Below are positions 36,751 to 46,094 of a stretch of 64,000 nt of DNA, piece after piece; positions within the stretch are counted from its first letter, which is position 1, and each line of letters begins with the position of its first letter. Below the pieces are notes generated by a model. That model saw nothing but the letters and a program-made list of their open reading frames with translations, was not told the DNA's origin and did no database searches. The stretch lies in the NCBI GenBank assembly GCA_029641185.1, contig JAPWGK010000012.1, positions 310,001-374,000 of the forward strand, written 5' to 3'. The position numbers and the translations under genes were made by a program. This DNA is from Pseudofabraea citricarpa (taxonomy: Eukaryota; Ascomycota; Leotiomycetes; Helotiales; Dermateaceae).

Positions 36751-39700
36751 ATGGGCTTGTCAGATGTCGCTGGAGTTGCGGCGCTTGCCGTTGCGCTCAT
36801 CGCGCTTCTTATCGCAGCGGCGCAGGTTGCTCAGCAGTATCTGGGGACCGCCACGCTGATCAGAAAATGCGACTCCATCGTATACGGTCCACTGCCGGGA
36901 AGCGGGAGACGGATCTTCGTTTTCAGACAGTTGAGGTTCAAAGTGGTGTACTCTATTCCCCAAATATCTCTACGCAGCAGCCTGTGGCCAAACAGATCAA
37001 ATTATACGCCACTTTACTCGGATCCGAATCAGGCACTTCCACCAGTTGTTCGGAAACATGATTCAGTGCCTTCTGTGGGAGAGGCGGCCTGGGTGTCGTT
37101 CTATCGGGCTGTCGAGCCGGCATGTAGATCAGATCTCGAATATCAATTATTAGAGGGAGACGTGGATCACTGTCCAGCCGAATTGCCAGTGGTTCCGATG
37201 CAGGTTTCGATGAGGGATGTTGTTGTATTGGGGTTGATGAGTGGTTTGAGAATCACAGATGCTAGTTTCTCGAGAAAGCTACTACAGATGCAAGGTCAAG
37301 CAGGAACTATCAGCAGTGCCGCCCATCCAATACTAGGGATCATCCTGCATTTCACCCCGCAGTACACATCTGGAAATCACGGATTGTCACTTACTGGACA
37401 CATTGGTCACAGCTGGATGAGAAGGCTCTGGAGTGACTGCCCTGTAGCAGGAAGGAATATATCGCCGATAGAACGACGCCAAATCTCGATAATGGAGGGC
37501 AGGTGGTCGAAAAGAATTCTTGACTATCCAAATTATCACAAATACCCCTCCCATGCCAAATCTGGGGGACAGCCAGGATCTCAAAGCCAACGCCATTACG
37601 ATGATTGGGCAATGGTTCCACTGGGCTATTCTCATAATTCTGGAGGACGTTCCAAAGATCTTGAAGACAAGCCTCAAAGAACGAGACCAGGTATCCAAGA
37701 ACATGATTCTAGGAGTTTGAGGCAGATCGAATCGACGTTTCGAGATCCTTCTCAACTCAGTATGGTTCTTTGGAGGAAGCCATGGCCTAAGGTTCAAGGA
37801 GATGAAGTCGAAGATATCCCACTAGTAGCGCGTAATCACAAGAACCAACACGTTCCGAACACATCTGATGCAGACGATCGGTCTGAGTACTCCTTCATTC
37901 CGCCCGCTGCTCCAGACGCTCCATCAAGGGGTAAAGGCTCACCAGCACTTATTTATGGCGCTCATGATGGCACATGGTCATTTTCGTCACGGCCTTGTCC
38001 ATATATAATGCTGACTCCGTCCAATCCCAACACGAATACTTCCACAAGTACTCGTTTTTCAAAGCTTTCAATTCTCAGGCTTTTATATGAGCGGTTATTC
38101 TCAACCAGGACGGAAATAGAGCCTGAAGAAGAATCATTTCTGAGTCCTATGAAGGCTATTCCACGACCGGGTTGGACGGTTGTCGAAGCCTTTCATCTAG
38201 ACCCTTGCGATGTCCCGTTACCAACACCCTCATACCTCTCTTCTACTTCCGAGGAAGAACTATCGGAACAGAAGAAAAACATCAACACCAACCACGAAGA
38301 AGACATTCCGGAGCCTATGCTGCCGCCAGACTTTCTAATTTATGGAAGCAGGATAGGAAGAAAAGAAGGACCGCATAGTGTCAGTATCGAGCGTTGGTTT
38401 CAAGCTGTATCGAGACAAAAAGGAAGACAAGAGGCTCGCGGACGAGAAGAAGAGGATCTACATACTATCAGATTCAGCCGCCCTACCGAACCAAAATTTC
38501 CTCAAACCACATCACCTGAGCACACCTACCATGAACAGTCGATAGGTCAAAGCAAATCATTTGCTGACAGACGTCTTTATATTGACTATAAGCCAAATCG
38601 CGCAGGGCCAGAATCAGATAATACAGTAGATCAACCAAAACCAAGTCACGATAATAATGATGTTTCTAACTCTGAGAGGCAACGTAGAGATCGCAGCAAT
38701 CTGAACGCTTTCGTGGAGTCAGCAGATGAGGACAGTGACGTAGATTCACAAGATTCATGGATCTCAGAGTATAGCGGAACAGATGGTCAATCGGAATCTG
38801 CGTTCTCACAAGGGCAAACCATGATCGTACGACATGAAAATAATCATACTACACACTCGATTCCTGAAGCCACAGAAGAAAGGCCTAGCAAAAAGTCGGA
38901 GTCATCTAGCGAGAGAAAAATTAGGGAGGCGCAAGAAGCAGCAAGTGCTTATAGAGGCAAAGCAGAGGGTGAAATAAGAAAAAAACAAATCCGCATGATA
39001 AATGCATACATGGAAGAAAAACTTCGCCAAACACGTATCTCTGAGAACCAAAAGGCTGCAGAGAGAAGGCAGCGTCGTAGAGACGAGAAGCGGCGGCAGC
39101 GAATAGAGAAGAGACTCAAGACTGCGGAGCAGGGGCCTGTCAACGGTATGCGTGTCTGGACTGATATCTCTTGGTACTGGATTTCACAAATGGATATCAT
39201 CCCTGGTTACTTCGCGACGCCATGGGCCGGTCAATTTCATCCCCACGTCGCAACTGGCATGATAGCCATTAGCCTCGAAGCACTTTTGGGCTTCACCGAT
39301 AAAACTTCACTCCAATATAGCTGGACACATAAGCGAGATACCTGGAGTTGGCTTCAAGATGGGAAGTCAACATTTCCGCCATATGCCCGAAACGGTCGTG
39401 GAGGGGTTGTTGTTACAGGTACTTACCAACCAGTCGCCTTCGAATCTTTTGAACAGCAACTTCCACCGTTGCAGCTGCTTCATTGCTACGACTATCAGGT
39501 GGATCAATATCCACGCGTCGATGATATCTCAGCCTTGAACCGGCAGTTAGAGCTTATGGCTATTGATTCGTGGTTGTCAATCGCTGGGCGTACCCGAGAA
39601 ATTACAGATGGTCCTGCTAATCTGCTGCGGATGGCTCCGGCACTGGTTGAGAAGTTGATGCATGAGCTCCCGTGGGATTTTCAGAGCCTGGATTTCTATG

Positions 39701-39909
39701 CCAATGAGGGAGGGTTGCAGATCATACAGGATATCTCAGCAGAGTTGATTGATTCTCTGGAGGATGAGAGCTTAACCGAGGCGGAACAGCTGTTTATGCT
39801 TGTGACTTTGCTAAGAACAGCTAAGGTCGTCTTATGCGTCACTTTAGGCCCAAGTACTGAGTTGGCTCAGGGATTACTGGCTGTTGATATGCCTGTTCAT
39901 TTGGTATAA
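36751..39909 (+). CDS. large membrane-anchored protein, modin-like
   Basis: A single open frame of 1052 residues from ATG 36751. The N-terminus MGLSDVAGVAALAVALIALL is a single hydrophobic anchor, followed by QQYLGTATLIRKCDSIVYGP and RQLRFKVVYSIPQI. This layout resembles uncharacterised filamentous-fungal proteins often labelled modin, but the match rests on memory. The middle (about residues 270-700) is polar and Ser/Pro/Glu-rich, probably disordered. A basic, Glu/Arg/Lys-rich predicted coiled coil follows near 720-790, then a conserved-looking globular C-terminal region (WTDISWYWISQMDIIPGYFATPW onward, split over 9 Trp/Tyr-rich blocks). No enzyme motif was seen. It may be anchored at a membrane with a cytosolic tail, and it is transcribed divergently from the HET gene. 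Confidence 0.75.
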   Translation: MGLSDVAGVAALAVALIALLIAAAQVAQQYLGTATLIRKCDSIVYGPLPGSGRRIFVFRQLRFKVVYSIPQISLRSSLWPNRSNYTPLYSDPNQALPPVVRKHDSVPSVGEAAWVSFYRAVEPACRSDLEYQLLEGDVDHCPAELPVVPMQVSMRDVVVLGLMSGLRITDASFSRKLLQMQGQAGTISSAAHPILGIILHFTPQYTSGNHGLSLTGHIGHSWMRRLWSDCPVAGRNISPIERRQISIMEGRWSKRILDYPNYHKYPSHAKSGGQPGSQSQRHYDDWAMVPLGYSHNSGGRSKDLEDKPQRTRPGIQEHDSRSLRQIESTFRDPSQLSMVLWRKPWPKVQGDEVEDIPLVARNHKNQHVPNTSDADDRSEYSFIPPAAPDAPSRGKGSPALIYGAHDGTWSFSSRPCPYIMLTPSNPNTNTSTSTRFSKLSILRLLYERLFSTRTEIEPEEESFLSPMKAIPRPGWTVVEAFHLDPCDVPLPTPSYLSSTSEEELSEQKKNINTNHEEDIPEPMLPPDFLIYGSRIGRKEGPHSVSIERWFQAVSRQKGRQEARGREEEDLHTIRFSRPTEPKFPQTTSPEHTYHEQSIGQSKSFADRRLYIDYKPNRAGPESDNTVDQPKPSHDNNDVSNSERQRRDRSNLNAFVESADEDSDVDSQDSWISEYSGTDGQSESAFSQGQTMIVRHENNHTTHSIPEATEERPSKKSESSSERKIREAQEAASAYRGKAEGEIRKKQIRMINAYMEEKLRQTRISENQKAAERRQRRRDEKRRQRIEKRLKTAEQGPVNGMRVWTDISWYWISQMDIIPGYFATPWAGQFHPHVATGMIAISLEALLGFTDKTSLQYSWTHKRDTWSWLQDGKSTFPPYARNGRGGVVVTGTYQPVAFESFEQQLPPLQLLHCYDYQVDQYPRVDDISALNRQLELMAIDSWLSIAGRTREITDGPANLLRMAPALVEKLMHELPWDFQSLDFYANEGGLQIIQDISAELIDSLEDESLTEAEQLFMLVTLLRTAKVVLCVTLGPSTELAQGLLAVDMPVHLV

Positions 39910-40601
39910 CAGTCCACGCAGACTATTTGGAAGTATTTGTAAAGCCCAGTCAGATATTTTAGTCTATCTAATAATTTATATTCATCTGAATCTCCTATAG
40001 TCGCCTCCATCTATCAAGGTTCTTCTTGAACTTTAAAGACTGAAAGAAGAAAGAATAATAATTTACATCTCTAGAATGTTTAAATTTACATGCTACTTAT
40101 ACCAAAATCAGACAGCGAGCACTTTCGAGACCTGCGAAGCATATATGAAAAGAAGTTGTATAGTTGGGTGGAGGAATAAAAGCGCAGTTGTTCACTTAAG
40201 TTTGATAAGCTCTTAACTTATACCAAATTATAATATGTTAATTGAAAAACATTTCTCCTACAGATTTTAAAATCAAAGGAGGTAGCAGAGCTCGAGCTAT
40301 TCTTCAACTAAATTAGCAAGATATATAGTGTTGTAATGAAAGTGAGAGTTGTTATTACGACGTACAAGCAGCTATGATTTTGATTGGTGTAGTAGCCAGC
40401 TGCGGCAAAGCGCCAGCGCGCAGCAAACTTCAGCCCCCACCTCGCGTCACCTTCCGACACGCTGACACGACCAGGACAAGGACACAGCCCCCCGCCTCGA
40501 GGACTCTTATACATGAGCGCATCCACCGAGCATTGCCACTGTACAGTAACAAGCTTAAACAGTCCCCACTACGGTACTATACCCGTCCCCAGATCTTCAG
40601 A
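39910..40601. other. intergenic, promoter of the small membrane gene
   Basis: About 700 bases between two plus-strand genes. The left part is AT-rich 3' flank. The right part (40400-40600) is C-rich with no stop in one frame, probably leader. No separate gene. Confidence 0.45.
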
Positions 40602-41383
40602 ATGGCGAACCTTCTTTGGTGGCAGGCGGTCCATGCTCTGTGCATTCTGGCCCACGTCGGTATGTTCGTGTTCGGTGCTATTACCTTCATCTTCAACGAC
40701 TTCGGCTTCGATACTCCTCGGTCTGCCGTGAAAGTTCCCTGGGCTGCCAGCGCCGTGGTAAGTGGTTCCGTGGCTCATTCCAGTCACCCATCTCTTGAAG
40801 GCTGTCGCGCGATACACTTCTTGGCGAACTTGACTAAAGATTCATGTCCTGTGATTAGGGTGCCTTTGGAACGCAAGTCAATGGAGTTCTGTTCTATTTG
40901 CTCCAACGAGGTCGAGTCCCGCTGGATCGAGGTCTCCTACGCCAGTCCCCCGTTCGATTAGACACCCGCCCTCTACATCCAAGTACACCAGAAGGGGATC
41001 ATCCATATCCAAGTACTGAGACGCCGGAAACAGTCTACTACCAAACCATGGTCGTAATCTTCATCGGCGCCATGTTCAACGCGTTTTTTGCTGGTGCCGA
41101 CTGGGCTTTGGCATCAAGCGGCATAGCGGTGGAGAGCAAATACAGGTCGGGTCTTTTGACTTTCGTATCTGTTATAGCTGGGTTTGCTGGGTATGTTCCT
41201 CCTTCTCATCTTGATAGTCTTGGGCCATGGCTAACAGCTGCATTTAATTTCAGAGCCGCTGCGCTCGCAACAATCGTCGCCGACGTGGTCAAGGTCATGA
41301 AAGATAGAGCGCACCAGAGGGATATTGAGCGGAGAGATCTCGACGAGATTGATACTGAATACAGAGACGAGGAAGAGGAATGA
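40602..41383 (+). CDS. small multi-pass membrane protein, unknown function
   Basis: Three exons (40602-40757, 40859-41190, 41254-41383) join to 205 residues. The start MANLLWWQAVH sits in a good AGAATGGC context. Four hydrophobic stretches can be seen: HALCILAHVGMFVFGAITF, a weaker one around the first splice (VPWAASAVGAFGTQV), TMVVIFIGAMFNAFFAGADW and LLTFVSVIAGFAG through AALATIVADVV. The C-terminus is a very acidic tail ending EYRDEEEE. I do not recognise a family. Intron 1 lacks an in-frame stop, so retaining it would give a shorter protein with a different, Cys-containing tail ending at 40961. Codon use and clean phases support a real gene. Confidence 0.7.
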
Positions 41384-42504
41384 TCAACGAGAGCGATCAA
41401 GCTGGCATCAAATGTGACATCAAGAATATGGGTTATCCTTCCAGTGGTACGGATGCAGCAGATCGAGCCAACGTACGCCGCGTAACAACAAGAGTTGTCA
41501 GGAGAAACCACTAGAGAAGGAAGGAACTTCTATAATGGGCTCCCAAGAATACGAATTATTCTTCTGCTGTCGATAGCAGCTAATTCAATTTGTACAGATA
41601 GTTGGAAATATACAAACACGTGAGGGTTTCTCTGTCTGAAGGACACACAAGTTGGTCGTGGATCGAGAAGTATGATGCCAACCCCTTTGATTGTTTTCCT
41701 GCTAGCAACTTCACAAAACTTGCGAACGTCCTTGAAAACTCAAACCCCAGCAGTCATACAGATATCGAAAAGTAGTGGTGGAACTCCAGAAGATGACTTT
41801 GCTTTGACGACCTTGGACTTGGCTCTTGATACTACAAAATCGGCTGCCAAAAAAAAAAAAAAGACACCCTGTCATTCCTTGGCAAGTATTCATTCGCCAA
41901 CTTTCATCTCTATCCTTGATTAATGCAAGTCTGGCTACAAACAGATCAATATGTTTCAGATGTGGGCTGAGAAAATGAACTTCAATCACCACCATATCGG
42001 AAAGGAGGACCGTGCATTGCGCTACGGTGCTTCGGCGAAACAGATCTTCCGCTACCATTCCCTTTCTTTCTGAAGACACAAATTGTTCGTTGTATTATTT
42101 ACATCTGTCATCTTATGAACAAGTGTTCGTTCCTCTCGAGACAGAACCGCGGCCACAAATATCGAAGACGTCTTCTCTAAAGATCTCTATACAGCCCAAT
42201 CTCAAAATTTCCTGCGGGATTACGATCCACTCCGTACCTAGGTAGTCAGTGGGCTGTGGGCTTGAGTTGCCGTGTTTCGTTTGTTGCGGTGTATCAAGGT
42301 GACTGCCATTTCATTCCGGCGGGATTCCTGTTACTGCTGGGCATAAGCTCTCTGGCCTTGGGCTGAAAACTGCGAGAACCAATCAGCAAAAAGCAAAGTT
42401 TCGCTGACTGCCGATTTCGGGAAGCTTCCAATCTTACAGTAGTGCAGCCCAAGTTTTTCGTTTGACTTTGAGTTCGAGCGAATTTCCCTTTCTTTTCTCA
42501 AAAC
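41384..42504. other. intergenic region with poly-A run
   Basis: About 1.1 kb between two plus-strand genes. A homopolymer A run lies near 41850. Frames at 41672-41923 (plus) and 41711-42079 (minus) overlap each other and have no domain. The last 150 bases are the leader of the methyltransferase gene. Confidence 0.45.
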
Positions 42505-43725
42505 ATGGATCCAAACGAGCCACTGAATGGTCTGTCTTTTCTATGCTACATTTTCACTGCTTGATGCTGCTCAAACACAGAAGACTAATGAGATCATAGT
42601 TCTTGATCTCCCCAAAATTTATCAGAAGCCCTCGTATGAAGTCCTCAAATCCGTTCTGGAGAAACTCAGAGTCGCTCCTCCAACTTGGAATGGCAAGGCA
42701 AGTCAAGCATTAGTCGTCGGTGACACCAAGGCTATTTCCGGCTATCTCTCCCTCATCATCTCCAACGGATTGAAATGGTTCTCGAGTGGAGATATGGATG
42801 AGGAGGTAGCTATTGAGAGGAGAGAGGAGATCTGGGACGAAGCAAGCAAAAGAATCGCAGAACGATGTGGCCGCTCCGGTATGAGTTCTACGAATCCACA
42901 TCTCAATCTGTCGAGAAATCAAACCTAACATTGAAGGAAAGCCATGCCAGAAATGACGCGCGACTGGGTGATCCCTTGCGAAGGAAATTCAGACCTCTCA
43001 TTGATGATTCGCGAACCACCGCTCACAGGAGATAATCTTGGATTCAAGACTTGGGGAACGGCCTTCACAATGTCAAAAGAGCTCTCGTCTCTCAAGTCTC
43101 GCCACCTTCCACATCTATTTCGCAATGCTCAACTCCCGAAGGTTCTTGAGCTAGGATCTGGAACTGGACTCGTTGGTCTTGCCGCAGCGGCTATATGGGG
43201 TTGTCACGTCCTACTCTCGGATTTACCTGAGATCTGCTCTAACCTGTCAAGGAACATGGACGACAACATAGACGAGATCCGTGAACGTAGTGGAGATGCG
43301 AGTTGTGAGGCTCTTGATTGGACACTCCCCCCATCCAATGAATCTCGATACGATGTAAGTCCCTCTTGCGATAAAACATCCATATTTCTCCGCTCTAAAA
43401 AAAAAAAAGAGCAAAGGTACTCACAATCCCACGACAGATCATCATAGCAGCCGATTCCCTCTACGATACCCAACATCCTGCCCTCGTCGCAAACATGATC
43501 TCCTCCTACCAAGCACCCGGGAAAGAGTCCCGCGCTCTCGTCGCCGTTCCCTTGCGAGACGAACACACCGAAAAGCTGGCGGCCCATTTGAGAGAACTGC
43601 TCGAGCGCGAGAAGGAGTTCCAGGTCCTGGCTGAAGGGGAGTGGATATGTTTCGATGATTGGGAATCAGCTGATCAGAAAGATGGGGAGGGTGTCAGGTG
43701 TTGGTGGGCGGTATTTGGCAGATGA
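42505..43725 (+). CDS. family-16-type protein methyltransferase
   Basis: Four exons (42505-42529, 42600-42878, 42942-43354, 43438-43725) join to 334 residues. The SAM-binding motif I is VLELGSGTGLVGLAAAA, followed by the acidic post-I residue in LLSDLPEI and, after the last join, a post-II block AADSLYDTQHPALV. The segment WVIPCEGNSDLSLMIREPPLTG before motif I is typical of the seven-beta-strand lysine/elongation-factor methyltransferases of the METTL21/Rrg1-like group. The start ATG at 42505 has a strong AAAACATGG context; splicing it to 42600 gives MDPNEPLN then VLDLPKIYQKP. An unspliced start at 42527 is the alternative. The intron 2 acceptor (GGAAAG|CC) was chosen because nearer AGs lead to a stop. 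The substrate is unknown. Confidence 0.8.
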
Positions 43726-44114
43726 CAGTTCTTGATCAATATCAAAACTACCTGATGTGTTTATTCCGGATCTGCGGGAGAGGTCAGGTCACTTGTCGAC
43801 ATGGCACTTCTGAATGGCAGCATTGAAAGTACCCAATGCATTGCGATTAAGAATATGAAGATCACGGCGCCATTTGCTTGAGTACTTACCCACTTGGCAT
43901 GGAAATAGGAGACATTCGCATACATATCCTCGTCTTCACACCCTGCTACAAGCCAACATAGAATAGAAGAAAACGAATCACGGCCATGCTTGCATTTACA
44001 CTTTAGAAGAATTAGAATTAAACCATTTCAAACATTATTCCCTAATACAACGACAAGACCGTTCAGTTCAATTCACTCCAATCTAATTCAATTCAATCCG
44101 ACTCCTACCTCAAG
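43726..44114. other. convergent intergenic region
   Basis: Shared 3' flank of the methyltransferase (plus) and the DUF3431 gene (minus). AT-rich, with no coding signal. Confidence 0.5.
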
Positions 44115-45472
44115 CTACGCAGCCTTCGTAGCCGTCGCCACAGATGTAGAAGTAAGAGGGAACAGCGGTTCTAGCCCGGGCTCTTCCATGTCCCCATAGA
44201 TATCGCCACCCTCCGCGATGCGATTAGCTTCGACGGCACCACGGACGAGCGCGACCTCCCGCCTGACACGGATAGCTTCCCTGACCGTCTCGAGTTCATC
44301 CTCGAGCCACTGTTTCTTCTTCGCGTTCGCCTTGGCTTGGATGATAGCCTTGTCGCGGTTCTTCCTCTTGCGCTGCGCATCCGTCAAGTCCTTGTTGTCG
44401 GCGCCTTCCTCCCTCTCCTTGGCTCGGTCGCTCTCTTTCACACGCTCCTCCGTCTCCATCTTGCGCAGCTCGTCTTCTAATCTCTGTCTTCCTTGCATCA
44501 GCTCAATCCACTCGTCGTACTGCTCTCGTCCACCAAAACAGATGTGGTAGAGTCTGCAGTACGCTCTGTGCTCTATGGGACAATCGACGGCTTTCTCGAG
44601 AAACAGGTATTGCCACATGTGCTCCCAGGTCCGGCCAGAGATATGGTCTGGTAACTTCGTATCCAGAAGCCATTGTATGTGATGGAGGTACTGCTCACGA
44701 GGATTAGATCTGATGAGTTCCTTGATAACGGCAATCTGAGAGCAGCACGGCGTTGCCAGAATTTCTGGAATGTCCTAGCAAGCAGTCAGTAATTAGGCGA
44801 ATCTTGAGATAAGTGCTTACGGACATAGATGTTAAAATTGGCGCGGAAAGCTTCTTGCATCTCTTTCTGCTCTGGCTGATTGCCTGATTCCTCATTTACC
44901 TTGGTGGTATTTATCGTCCCGCTAGAACATCCAATACCCCAGGTGACTCGCAAGTTCAAAAACTTCCGACGCTGCACCTCCCGCATGTCTATATGATTGA
45001 TGGAGAAAAGCATGCTCTGGTCGAGAATCTGTTCAACGTGCCACGACAATTGTTGAGAATGAATAAGAATCGATATATCGGGGAGGTCGTCATAGAAATC
45101 GTAGAAATACTGATGATACATCATAGCTTCATGCCCTTTGTTCTTTCGAGCATGATGAGGGGCACTGGTGTTGTCTGCCATGTATGGGATGACTTGCATC
45201 CCTGGAACCTTCAACTCTTGGAGCCAGGAAATGTCCTCGTTTGATGTAGCTGCCACAACGAGGTTGACGCTTGGAGGTGGGCCATCAGGAATCCTGTAGA
45301 GACCACTCGATTGTTTGACAACGTGCTGCTCGATCAGTTCCGGCGGCGCTTCAACTACGAGAGTATGTGTGCTTAAGAGGAATCCACAGGCTGAGATAAA
45401 ACATATCAGGCCAAATAATATGCGGCTTAATCGGGGCAGCGATGATGTTCGAGTTCCCATTGATCGAAGCAT
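44115..45472 (-). CDS. DUF3431 type II membrane protein
   Basis: Two exons. The start at 45472 (MLRSMGTRTSS) places a short basic cytosolic tail before a membrane helix (ILFGLICFISACGFLLS); an upstream in-frame ATG at 45598 would add 42 residues. The lumenal part matches the DUF3431 family: VVAATSNEDISWL, PHHARKNKGHEAMMYHQYFYDFYDDLPDISILIHS, FLNLRVTWGIGC, then ILATPCCSQIAV. The C-terminal 150 residues are a long, charged, Glu/Arg/Lys-rich predicted coiled coil absent from the core family. The single intron near 44820-44765 is ambiguous: donor GTAAGC with acceptor CCAG, or donor GTCCGT with acceptor CTAG; the second better preserves family residues (IPEIL). Family members are probably Golgi or ER proteins of unknown activity. 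Confidence 0.8.
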
Positions 45473-46094
45473 GCTGTCAGAGGCTTGTAGAGACTTTTGA
45501 TAATCTATGCACCGCTGCCATGAAAACTCGTCTGAAAACTGAACTTGCAAACAGAGGGAAGATGGTCGCCAGAAGAGGAGGGATTCAGCATATGCCATCT
45601 CAGGAATGTTGCCACCTAGCCATAAATTCCGGGAAAGAGGGTGGATGCAGCTGAAGATTGGTCTGATCGTCCCGAAACAATTGATACCATTTTCGACACT
45701 TTGTGTCTCTCAAGAAAAGACCCTTCCGAAATTTGGTCTTTCCTTGCCGTTGGCAAATTCTCAAGTTGATCCAGAGCCAAGAATCCGGTAAGGGATGTTG
45801 GGCATCCCTCGTGGTTGTCTTAAAATTTGATAACTGGGGGTTAGCCCCTTCTTATCCCTAGAGTCTGTGTAACAACATCGAGATAACGAGCAAACTTTTT
45901 TGTCTCAGGAAGATCGAGCTTTTCGACGATCAGATACGACCTACAAAACCCAAGGATTTGTTCAAAGTAACGAGTGCAAACTACACTGACCTAGCTCCAA
46001 GAAATAACAACCGTTCAGGGTATACTCAGGAGTCTTCGTTAAGGTAACCGTTTTAGGTGGCTGTGCCGCGCATTTTCCAAGTCGAACTAAAAAG
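45473..46094. other. intergenic region
   Basis: Promoter of the DUF3431 gene and 3' flank of the next minus-strand gene. The first 126 bases are open in frame with the DUF3431 gene and may be coding if the start is at 45598. Nothing else was seen. Confidence 0.45.
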
